Of a stretch of DNA of 8,143 nucleotides, positions 1 through 5,912 are shown piece after piece. The translations under genes were made by a program, and so were the position numbers. How positions within the stretch are numbered: the first letter of the stretch is position 1; every line of letters starts with the position of its first letter. The notes under the pieces were generated by a model, which did no database searches, was not told the origin of the DNA, and saw only the letters and a program-made list of their open reading frames with translations. This stretch comes from Pseudomonadota bacterium. Lineage in GTDB: Bacteria > Pseudomonadota > Alphaproteobacteria > Rhizobiales > Xanthobacteraceae. The DNA is taken from NCBI GenBank assembly GCA_023431725.1, contig JAEYVN010000496.1, forward strand, positions 1 through 8,143, given 5' to 3'.

Positions 1-1519
1 TCTCGATCGCTTCTTCGATGGTGAAGCTGTTCGGCTTCTGGATCGGCGGGAAGTCCTTGAAGGTGTCCGCCCATTTCGCTGCGATCATGTTGATCGTCAG
101 GGCGATGTAGTCGCGGCGGAGGAACCATTCCCAATAGGTGTTGGACGTGATGTCGGCGAACTCATATGGGTCTGTCCGCAGGTTGTAGAGCTTTGGAAGC
201 CGCAGCCGCGTGAACTGTTCGGCCCAGACCTGCAGCGTACCCTTGCAGCGCTGCTCCATGAACACGCACTTCCAGTTGTCGTAGCGCAACGCGATGATGT
301 CGCCGTCGTCGCTGATATAGACGAACATCTTGCGCGGCGATTCCTTCTCCTGCCCGGTGAGATAGGGAACGAGATTGTAGCCGTCGATATGGTTCCTGTA
401 GGTGCGCCCGATCGCCTGATATCCTTTCTTCGCCTTCTCCACGATATCCGGCTCGCCGGCGATCGCGAGAAACGTCGGGAACCAGTCGTGGTGCTGGACG
501 ATCCCGGTCGAGATCTGGCCCGGCTTGATCTTGCCTGGCCAGCGCACGAGCAGCGGAATACGGAACGCGCCTTCCCAGTTGGTGTTTTTTTCGGAGCGGA
601 ACGGCGTCATGCCGCCATCGGGCCATGTGTTCCGGTGCGGACCATTATCGGTCGAGTATTGCACGACGGTGTTGTCGGCGACACCGATCTGGTCAAGGAA
701 GTCGAGCATGTCGCCGACATTCTTGTCATGATCGATCATCGTGTCGTGATAAGGCGATTGCCAGCGGCCCGCCTGACCGAGGCTTTCCTTCTTGGTGTGC
801 GTGTACAAATGCATGTGCGTGGTGTTGAGCCACACGAACCACGGCTTGCCCTCGGCCTCCGCGCGCTTGATGAAGTCCTTGGCCGCCGCGACGAATTCGT
901 CGTCACAGGTTTCCATGCGCTTGCGGTTGAGCGGACCGGTATCCTGAACCTTCTGTTTGCCGATCTTGCCCCAGCGGGGTTCGACGGTGGCGTCGTCCTT
1001 GTCAGTCGCCCAGGAATGAATGACGCCGCGCGGCCCGTAATCCTTGCGGTAGTTCGGAAAGTCCTTTTCCGGCGGATAGTCGTACATCTCCGGCTCTTCC
1101 TCGGCATTGAGATGATACAGATTGCCGAAGAACTCATCGAAACCGTGATTGGTCGGCAGCATATGATTGAGGTCGCCGAGATGGTTCTTGCCGAATTGCC
1201 CGGTCGCATACCCCTGGTTCTTCAAGGCGCCTGCGATCGTAAGTGCCTTTTCCGTCATGCCGATCGGAGCGCCGGGAAAGCCGACCTTCGACAGGCCGGT
1301 ACGCAGCACGCTCTGTCCGGTGATGAAGGATGAGCGCCCCGCCGTGCATGACTGTTCGCCGTAGGAATCGATGAACATCATGCCTTCCCTGGCGAGGCGA
1401 TCGATGTTGGGCGTCTGGTAGCCCATCAGTCCGTGTGAGTAGCAGCTCAGATTAGAGATGCCGATATCGTCGCCCCAGATCACGAGGATATTGGGTTTTC
1501 CATTCTTGGCCGTTGCCAT
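1..1519 (-). CDS. Type I sulfatase (arylsulfatase-like), no signal peptide, 3' end outside window
   Basis: Hydrolase of sulfate esters of the alkaline-phosphatase superfamily; 506 residues are visible and the frame is open to the window edge. The start at 1519 (MATAKNGKPN) has GGGAG about nine bases upstream. An in-frame ATG at 1576 would add 19 residues but has no ribosome binding site. Family residues in order: metal-binding D17-D18 in GDDIG; maturation motif C58-T-A-G-R62, whose Cys would become formylglycine; K111 and H113 in GKNHLGD; H236; D291-N292 in TDNG. The N-terminus goes straight into the first catalytic strand, so no export signal is visible, unlike the paralogue at 2790-4607. 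The tail FPPIQKPNSF (490-499) matches FPPMQDPASY near the end of that paralogue, so little of the protein should be missing. The gene lies 85 bp after the DUF202-like gene and is probably cotranscribed with it. The substrate cannot be told from sequence. Confidence 0.93.
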   Translation of the reverse strand, partial: MATAKNGKPNILVIWGDDIGISNLSCYSHGLMGYQTPNIDRLAREGMMFIDSYGEQSCTAGRSSFITGQSVLRTGLSKVGFPGAPIGMTEKALTIAGALKNQGYATGQFGKNHLGDLNHMLPTNHGFDEFFGNLYHLNAEEEPEMYDYPPEKDFPNYRKDYGPRGVIHSWATDKDDATVEPRWGKIGKQKVQDTGPLNRKRMETCDDEFVAAAKDFIKRAEAEGKPWFVWLNTTHMHLYTHTKKESLGQAGRWQSPYHDTMIDHDKNVGDMLDFLDQIGVADNTVVQYSTDNGPHRNTWPDGGMTPFRSEKNTNWEGAFRIPLLVRWPGKIKPGQISTGIVQHHDWFPTFLAIAGEPDIVEKAKKGYQAIGRTYRNHIDGYNLVPYLTGQEKESPRKMFVYISDDGDIIALRYDNWKCVFMEQRCKGTLQVWAEQFTRLRLPKLYNLRTDPYEFADITSNTYWEWFLRRDYIALTINMIAAKWADTFKDFPPIQKPNSFTIEEAIE

Positions 1520-1604
1520 CGAGGAGACTCCCTGTCTGCATACGCTCTTCCTGAATCGAAACGTCCTTTCTTTCATTGATGGCGCCGCGTTGAGGCAGCA
1601 CCCT
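1520..1604. other. Short gap between DUF202-like gene and sulfatase 1
   Basis: The 85 bases hold the GGGAG ribosome binding site of sulfatase 1 and an in-frame upstream ATG at 1576 without a Shine-Dalgarno sequence. I see no terminator hairpin or convincing promoter, which supports cotranscription of the three leftmost genes. Confidence 0.5.
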
Positions 1605-2063
1605 TCATCCGAATGGCCCCGCTTGGAACATCATGCTGACGATGGCGAAGAACCCGATCAGCAGAAGAATGACGGCCGTGATGAGCGTGAACGAGGGCGG
1701 GAACTTGCTCTCGCCATGGACGAGACCGTCCGCCATCATGTCCTTTCGCTCCTGTCGCAGATGAAGCATGAACCGGACATGGTAGATGATGCCGAAAATC
1801 AGCATCACGATGCCGAGCCCGACCAGCGTGAAGCCGAAGTTTCGTGCCGATGCGGCATGCGCAATGACGCTCTGCTCGCGCAGTTTCTCGAATGCCTGAA
1901 AGATCGCGAAGCCGAATGAGATCAGCGACAGCGCCGTGCGGATGACCGACATCAATGTGCGGTCTGCACTCAGGCGCGTGCGCTGGAACGACATGCCGGT
2001 CCGGCGCGAGGCCAATTCGACCGAAATCTGGGCGGAGCTGGATTGACGGTCGATATGCTCCAT
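1605..2063 (-). CDS. DUF202/YidH-like three-helix inner membrane protein
   Basis: A 152-residue protein with three predicted membrane segments (about 39-57, 75-95 and 124-146). The stretch from residue 27 to 54, with QRTRLSADRT followed by IRTALSLISFGFAI, resembles the family signature (L-x-x-E-R-T-x-x-x-x-I-R-T-x-L-x-x-x-x-F-G) of DUF202/YidH proteins, whose biochemical role is not established. The frame continues upstream to 2219, but the ATG at 2063 is chosen because the extra 52 residues would overlap the preceding gene, and because ATG at 2063 shares one base with that gene's TGA (TGATG). This arrangement implies translational coupling. Genes before and after are a second membrane protein and sulfatase 1, so it may belong to the sulfatase system, but no direct function is shown. 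Confidence 0.87.
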   Translation of the reverse strand: MEHIDRQSSSAQISVELASRRTGMSFQRTRLSADRTLMSVIRTALSLISFGFAIFQAFEKLREQSVIAHAASARNFGFTLVGLGIVMLIFGIIYHVRFMLHLRQERKDMMADGLVHGESKFPPSFTLITAVILLLIGFFAIVSMMFQAGPFG

Positions 2064-2581
2064 CACCGCTGCCTGCCTTGTCTGGATGACGGATGGCGCG
2101 CAAGCCACCAATGCGCGACGCGCTCGATCGGCCCACGGAAAATGAAATAGGGAAGAACGGCGAGGATCAGGGTGATGATCACCGCCTCGCCGGGATAGAA
2201 AGTCCCGAGCACGCGCCACTGGTAGAGGGCATCCATCGCGAAGCCGAGCAGCATGATGCGCGCAACCGCAAAGATGCCCTCTTGCAGGCGCCCGAGACGC
2301 TCGGCGGAACTGCTCAGGACAGTCCAGAAGTATGGCGCGCGACCCGTTCGCGCGTCTTCAATACCGTCATGCAAAGCTGCAAGTGCCGCCATCGTCGGCT
2401 GCAGCACGAAACGAAATGTCATCGGGCCGCCGGGCCGATCGGCAATGTCCTGCCAGATGCGATGATGAACCTCGGCAGAGAAGCCGTACCAGAAACCACC
2501 GAGCAAAATGAATATGACTGTCAGACTGACAGCGAGCCAGGCCAGAACGCGCGCGGTGTAGCTTGGAGACGCCGGGTTCAC
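2063..2581 (-). CDS. Unrecognised small membrane protein, GTG start
   Basis: A 172-residue protein that I cannot assign to a named family. One clear membrane segment is at 13-33 and two more are likely at about 103-120 and 132-150. Between the first and second lies a soluble loop of about 70 residues containing FRFVLQPTMAALAALHDGIE and RTGRAPYFW, which look like conserved family positions rather than random sequence. The C-terminus is short and basic (SSRQGRQR). The start is GTG at 2581, preceded by AGGGAG with eight bases of spacing. Its stop overlaps the start of the DUF202-like gene by one base, so the two products are probably made in similar amounts and may form a complex. It is the first gene of the unit leading to sulfatase 1. 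Confidence 0.85.
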   Translation of the reverse strand: MNPASPSYTARVLAWLAVSLTVIFILLGGFWYGFSAEVHHRIWQDIADRPGGPMTFRFVLQPTMAALAALHDGIEDARTGRAPYFWTVLSSSAERLGRLQEGIFAVARIMLLGFAMDALYQWRVLGTFYPGEAVIITLILAVLPYFIFRGPIERVAHWWLARHPSSRQGRQR

Positions 2582-2636
2582 GAACGCTACTCCCTCTCAG
2601 CACACGCTGCACCGAGACCTTTTCGCCACCGTCACA

Positions 2637-2665
2637 ATATCAATTCGACTTTTAGCCTCGTTGAA
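2637..2665 (-). promoter_or_regulatory. Weak candidate promoter for the membrane-pair/sulfatase 1 unit
   Basis: On the minus strand TTCAAC (2665-2660) and TGATAT (2642-2637) are separated by 17 bases, about 55 bases before the GTG at 2581. The -35 match is fair and the -10 match is poor (three of six). It is the best pair I found in the 208-bp gap, but it could easily be chance. Confidence 0.2.
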
Positions 2666-2746
2666 CGCATTCATTCTCAGGACAAAGAACGGCAGGCACG
2701 ATCACTTTTGCCGGCCAATAACAGTCGCTTTTATGGGCAGCCCAGA

Positions 2747-2769
2747 CCGGCGCCCACTTCGGGCGCCGG
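2747..2769 (-). terminator. GC-rich stem-loop after sulfatase 2
   Basis: A perfect 9-bp inverted repeat, CCGGCGCCC (2747-2755) and GGGCGCCGG (2761-2769), with a five-base loop. It lies about 20 bases beyond the TAG of sulfatase 2. No U-tract follows on the minus strand, so it may be a weak intrinsic terminator, a Rho-assisted end or a transcript-stabilising hairpin. It separates the FGE-sulfatase 2 unit from the next unit. Confidence 0.45.
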
Positions 2770-2789
2770 GCTCTTCCTTCGACGCGAGA

Positions 2790-4607
2790 CTACTCGCGCG
2801 AAGTCCTTGCATTCTTGACCTGCTGCACGACCTGCTCGAGGTTGTAGCTCGCGGGATCCTGCATCGGCGGGAACTCCCTGTAGGATTCAAGCTCCTTCAG
2901 CCACAGTGCCTGGCCGATCGGCAGCATGTTCCAGTCGTAGATGTAGGCTGTCGAGGGCGAGCCGATCGAACCTCCCACGCCGATGAGCGTCTTGAACTGG
3001 GAACCGATCGACGTTTCGAAGGGATCGCGCTTGATGTTGACGACCTGCGCCCAGTGATACGGCAACGGGCCGGCAATAAAGCCTGTCGGGGCGTCGGACA
3101 CCATCGTGAAGTAGATTTTCCAGTTCTTGTAGCGAACTGCCGACGGCTCCTTGCCCGAATAGTAGAAGAACGTGTCGCGCGCCGAATTTTCCGAACGTCC
3201 CGAAAGATATTCGGTCTGGTCGACGCCATCGAGCTTGGTCCTGACGATGCCGGGATACTGGCCGGCCATGATGCGCTTGTTCAGCGCATCGCCCTTGTCT
3301 CCGCCCGCGATGTTGACGAGGGTGGGCACCCAGTCGAGCGACGCAAAGATCTCGTTCTTGATCGTACCCGGCTTGATGACGCCCGGCCAGCGGACAAGCG
3401 CCGGAGCGCGCATGCCGCCTTCCCAGGTGCTCAGCTTGCCGCCCTTGAATGGCGTGGTGCCGCCGTCCGGGAAAGTGATGGTCTCGGCACCATTGTCAGT
3501 GGTGAACACGATGATCGTGTTATCGAGCGCACCCATATCTTCGAGCTTCTTCAACACGAGACCGATGTTGTCGTCGAGCTGCTTCATGCCGGCTTCGTTG
3601 AGGCCCCAGTCCTTGCCGCCGGGTTCGCCGATCATGGCCTGATATTTGTCGTTCAGCACGGTGGTGATGTGCATGCGCGCCGGGTTGTACCAGACGAAGA
3701 ACGGCTTGCTGGTCTTCTTGGGATCGTTGCGGTCGAGGAAGTCGACGACCTTCGCGGAGATTTCCTCGTCCACGCCCTTCGACCGCTCCAGCGTCAGCGG
3801 ACCCTGGTCGATGCAGCTCTGCGTCTTGGAGGACCCATCAGACTTGCACCACAGGACGTTGCGCGGCGGCGTCAGGCAGACCGTCGTTTTCGGATCGACC
3901 GAGCCGGGCACCTCCGGGATGCCGGGAATAGCCGTGTTGCGGCATGGCGGCGCAACCGTTTGCTGGCTGGGGGACTTGTTGATGTCCGGGAAGCTCACGC
4001 CCTGCATCGCGTCGAGATGATACAGATAGCCCCAGTATTCCTGGAAGCCGTGCGCCGTCGGCAATGCGTCGGTGTGATCGCCGAGATGGTTCTTGCCGAA
4101 TTCGCCGGTGTTGTAGCCGAGATCGAGCAGGAATTTCGCGATCGCCGGCGTGCCGGGCCGCAGATAGGACGGGCTGCCAGGCAGTTGCGGCGGGATCATC
4201 CCGGTACGCAGCGGATGCATGCCGGTGAAGAAGGCGTTGCGGCCGGCCGTGCAACTCTGCTCGGCATAATAATGCGTGAACAATGCCCCTTCGTTGCCGA
4301 TGCGGTCGATATTCGGTGTCTCACCCACCATCAGGCCACGGTGATAGATGCTCGGCTGCATCAGGCCGATGTCGTCGCCCATGATGAAGAGGATATTGGG
4401 CTTTTGCTGTTGCTGAGGCGCTTGTGCTTGCGCTTGCGCTTGCGCTCCGCTCCAGCCTGGCAGCGCAACGGACATCAGTGTTGCCAGCGTCAGTGCGGCG
4501 GCAGGCATGGTGCCGCCCAGGATCACATTCGGACGGCTCTCGTTCTTTCCGGATCGTCGTTTCGTGAAGGCCTTTTGCAGGATGCTTTCAAACGGAATGC
4601 CGCACAT
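2790..4607 (-). CDS. Secreted type I sulfatase (arylsulfatase-like), FGE-linked
   Basis: A 605-residue sulfate-ester hydrolase. The start at 4607 is chosen for GGAGG six bases upstream; the open frame reaches 4694 but would overlap the FGE gene. A basic region (KRRSGK, 16-21) and a hydrophobic stretch at about 34-50 form a signal peptide with an unusually long n-region. Cleavage probably falls at an A-x-A site near residue 57, inside an Ala-Gln repeat (55-63) followed by PQQQQ. Catalytic residues seen: D78-D79, maturation motif C119-T-A-G-R123, K172 and H174 (GKNHLGD), H313, D371-N372 and K391. An insert at about 222-265 carries four cysteines (222, 244, 254, 265) that the non-exported paralogue lacks, fitting disulfides in the periplasm. 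The gene lies 43 bp after the FGE gene, its likely activator. The natural substrate is unknown. Confidence 0.95.
   Translation of the reverse strand: MCGIPFESILQKAFTKRRSGKNESRPNVILGGTMPAAALTLATLMSVALPGWSGAQAQAQAQAPQQQQKPNILFIMGDDIGLMQPSIYHRGLMVGETPNIDRIGNEGALFTHYYAEQSCTAGRNAFFTGMHPLRTGMIPPQLPGSPSYLRPGTPAIAKFLLDLGYNTGEFGKNHLGDHTDALPTAHGFQEYWGYLYHLDAMQGVSFPDINKSPSQQTVAPPCRNTAIPGIPEVPGSVDPKTTVCLTPPRNVLWCKSDGSSKTQSCIDQGPLTLERSKGVDEEISAKVVDFLDRNDPKKTSKPFFVWYNPARMHITTVLNDKYQAMIGEPGGKDWGLNEAGMKQLDDNIGLVLKKLEDMGALDNTIIVFTTDNGAETITFPDGGTTPFKGGKLSTWEGGMRAPALVRWPGVIKPGTIKNEIFASLDWVPTLVNIAGGDKGDALNKRIMAGQYPGIVRTKLDGVDQTEYLSGRSENSARDTFFYYSGKEPSAVRYKNWKIYFTMVSDAPTGFIAGPLPYHWAQVVNIKRDPFETSIGSQFKTLIGVGGSIGSPSTAYIYDWNMLPIGQALWLKELESYREFPPMQDPASYNLEQVVQQVKNARTSRE
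4419..4445 (-). repeat. Hexanucleotide repeat coding Ala-Gln units
   Basis: On the minus strand GCGCAA occurs three times, followed by the variant GCACAA and a final GCG. It encodes the Ala-Gln stretch just after the signal peptide of sulfatase 2. Such a tract can change length by slippage in steps of two residues without breaking the frame. Confidence 0.8.
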
Positions 4608-4620
4608 GACGTTCCTCCAT
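4608..4620 (-). promoter_or_regulatory. Ribosome binding site deciding the sulfatase 2 start
   Basis: The minus strand reads ATGGAGGAACGTC directly before ATG at 4607. GGAGG with six bases of spacing is the best Shine-Dalgarno sequence near this gene. It argues for the 605-residue form rather than the ATG at 4508, which would give a signal peptide with no basic n-region. Confidence 0.7.
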
Positions 4621-4650
4621 CTGACGATTGCCTTGTTGAAACAATTTGAT

Positions 4651-5616
4651 CTACGAGCGCCCAGCCTCCCGAACCACGCACCTGAACCCGACATGACTCG
4701 TCGACGTATCGATCGGCTCGGCGTGACGCGCGGCGGGTCGATAGCGACGGCAATAATTCGGCGCGCACAAATGCGAGCCGCCCTTCAGGACTTTGCGGGG
4801 GATTTTCACGTTGGGCTGCCGCGGATCGTAGCTGCCCTCCTTGGGCGCGCCACGCGGGTTCTCCGGAATGCAGCAGGCCTTTGGCGCATCGGCTTCATGC
4901 TTTGACGCATACCAATCCGATGTCCATTCCCAGACATTGCCGATCATGTCGTGCAGGCCATAGCCATTCGCTGGAAAGGCCTTCACCGGTGAGGTGCGCA
5001 GGAATCCATCCGTGTTCGCATTCTCGTGCGGGAAGTTGCCCTGCCAGGTGTTGGCCCGATGTTCGCCATTCGGCGTGAAATCATCACCCCAGGCGTATTC
5101 GGCACCATCCAATCCGCCGCGCGCGGCAAATTCCCATTCGGCTTCGGTCGGCAGATCCTTGCCGGCCCAGCGCGCATAGGCGAGCGCATCGGCATAGGCA
5201 ACATGCACCACCGGATGATTGTCGAGACCGTTGATGTTGCTCTTCGGCCCATAGGGATGACGCCAGTCCGCACCTTTCAGGAACTGCCACCACTGGCTCC
5301 AGTCGCGCAGGTTCACCGGATGCGACGGCGGTGAAAACACCAGGGAGCCTGCATAGAGCATGTGCGGCAACGCGCCCGGATAATCCTTCGCATCGGGGAC
5401 GATCTCGGCGACCGTGACATGACCCGTCGCCTTGACGAATTCCTTGAACTGCCGGTTCGTCACCGGCGTCACGTCGATCCAGAAACCGCTGACACTGACG
5501 CGATGGACCGGAGCTTCTTCGGGGTAATGCCGGTCCGATCCCATACGAAAGGTGCCGCCTTCAACACGGCACATCCCCGAGACACGATCTGTCGTGTTCA
5601 ACTCGGCTACATTCAT
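4651..5616 (-). CDS. Formylglycine-generating enzyme (SUMF1/FGE-sulfatase family)
   Basis: A 321-residue enzyme that oxidises the Cys of the sulfatase motif to C-alpha-formylglycine, using oxygen and, in characterised FGEs, copper. Family landmarks: GGTFRMGSD (20-28), FWIDVTPVTNRQF (45-57), LPTEAEWEFAARGG (155-168), GLHDMIGNVWEWTSDWY (220-236), and near the end KVLKGGSHLCAPNYC and VGFRC. C284 and C289 align with the two active-site cysteines of human FGE (C336 and C341), so this is a true FGE and not one of the many family members that lack them. No signal peptide is present, so it should act in the cytoplasm on unfolded substrates. It lies 43 bp before sulfatase 2, and a second C-T-A-G-R sulfatase lies further downstream. 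The ATG at 5616 is the first in-frame ATG after a stop, but its Shine-Dalgarno sequence is poor; ATG at 5574 (residue 15) is an alternative. Confidence 0.95.
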   Translation of the reverse strand: MNVAELNTTDRVSGMCRVEGGTFRMGSDRHYPEEAPVHRVSVSGFWIDVTPVTNRQFKEFVKATGHVTVAEIVPDAKDYPGALPHMLYAGSLVFSPPSHPVNLRDWSQWWQFLKGADWRHPYGPKSNINGLDNHPVVHVAYADALAYARWAGKDLPTEAEWEFAARGGLDGAEYAWGDDFTPNGEHRANTWQGNFPHENANTDGFLRTSPVKAFPANGYGLHDMIGNVWEWTSDWYASKHEADAPKACCIPENPRGAPKEGSYDPRQPNVKIPRKVLKGGSHLCAPNYCRRYRPAARHAEPIDTSTSHVGFRCVVREAGRS

Positions 5617-5855
5617 GACGACAACCCAAGGAGCATCGCACTCTAACAGTGCTCACGGCGGAAGACGGACACTTCTACGAGACTTACCAATCACGATCTT
5701 TGGAAGATTTTTCTTTGGCCGAGAATAGTTTTCTAAATTTCGATGGATTGACCGTTGCACGCATCAATCACCATCAACAGGGTCCCTGGCAGACCATCCC
5801 GGATAAAAATCAGTCCGACCAAGCGACAGAAACGCCGCGAACAGGACAGACCAAC
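5617..5855 (-). promoter_or_regulatory. Non-coding leader and upstream region of the FGE-sulfatase 2 unit
   Basis: This gap between the carD terminator and the FGE start must hold the promoter of the FGE-sulfatase 2 unit, because the strong terminator at 5856-5887 isolates it from carD. An AT-rich stretch lies at about 5693-5752, but I could not pick a convincing -35/-10 pair. A small inverted repeat, GCACT (5638-5642) and AGTGC (5648-5652), sits just upstream of the FGE start. A seven-codon reading frame (5636-5613 on the minus strand, MLLGLSS) ends in a TGA overlapping the FGE ATG. Its significance is doubtful. Confidence 0.35.
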
Positions 5856-5887
5856 AAAAAAAGCCCGGTGCGAACACCGGGCTTTTT
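5856..5887 (-). terminator. Strong intrinsic terminator of carD, possibly bidirectional
   Basis: A perfect 9-bp stem, AGCCCGGTG (5862-5870) and CACCGGGCT (5875-5883), has a four-base loop that reads UUCG in the minus-strand transcript, a very stable tetraloop. A run of T follows the stem on the minus strand (complement of A at 5856-5861) and another T run follows on the plus strand (5884-5887). It begins about 25 bases after the carD stop and could also stop transcription coming from the other side. Confidence 0.92.
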
Positions 5888-5912
5888 GTCGATGCTTCGA
5901 ATGCGCGGACGA

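Noticed and set aside
389..1333. Open frame of 314 codons on the plus strand
   Set aside because: Antisense shadow of sulfatase 1, which has a full set of family residues on the minus strand.
1573..2136. 187-codon minus-strand frame overlapping the DUF202-like gene
   Set aside because: It is in a different frame from the DUF202-like protein, has Arg/His-rich shadow composition and no membrane segments or motifs.
4078..4102. Possible mobile-element or attachment-site repeat (25 bases shared with 1173-1197)
   Set aside because: Both copies are inside homologous positions of paralogous genes and encode the same active-site segment, so duplication and protein constraint explain them better than an att site or insertion-sequence end.
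4508..4608. Later start of sulfatase 2 at the ATG at 4508
   Set aside because: The signal peptide would lack a basic n-region and no good ribosome binding site precedes it, whereas GGAGG lies six bases before the ATG at 4607.
2661..4649. Open frame of 662 codons on the plus strand
   Set aside because: It lies opposite the sulfatase 2 gene, whose protein has every catalytic motif. The plus-strand product has no recognisable motif and reads as the Arg/Ala/Val/Asp-rich shadow typical of GC-rich codon bias. It also runs through the stem-loop at 2747-2769.
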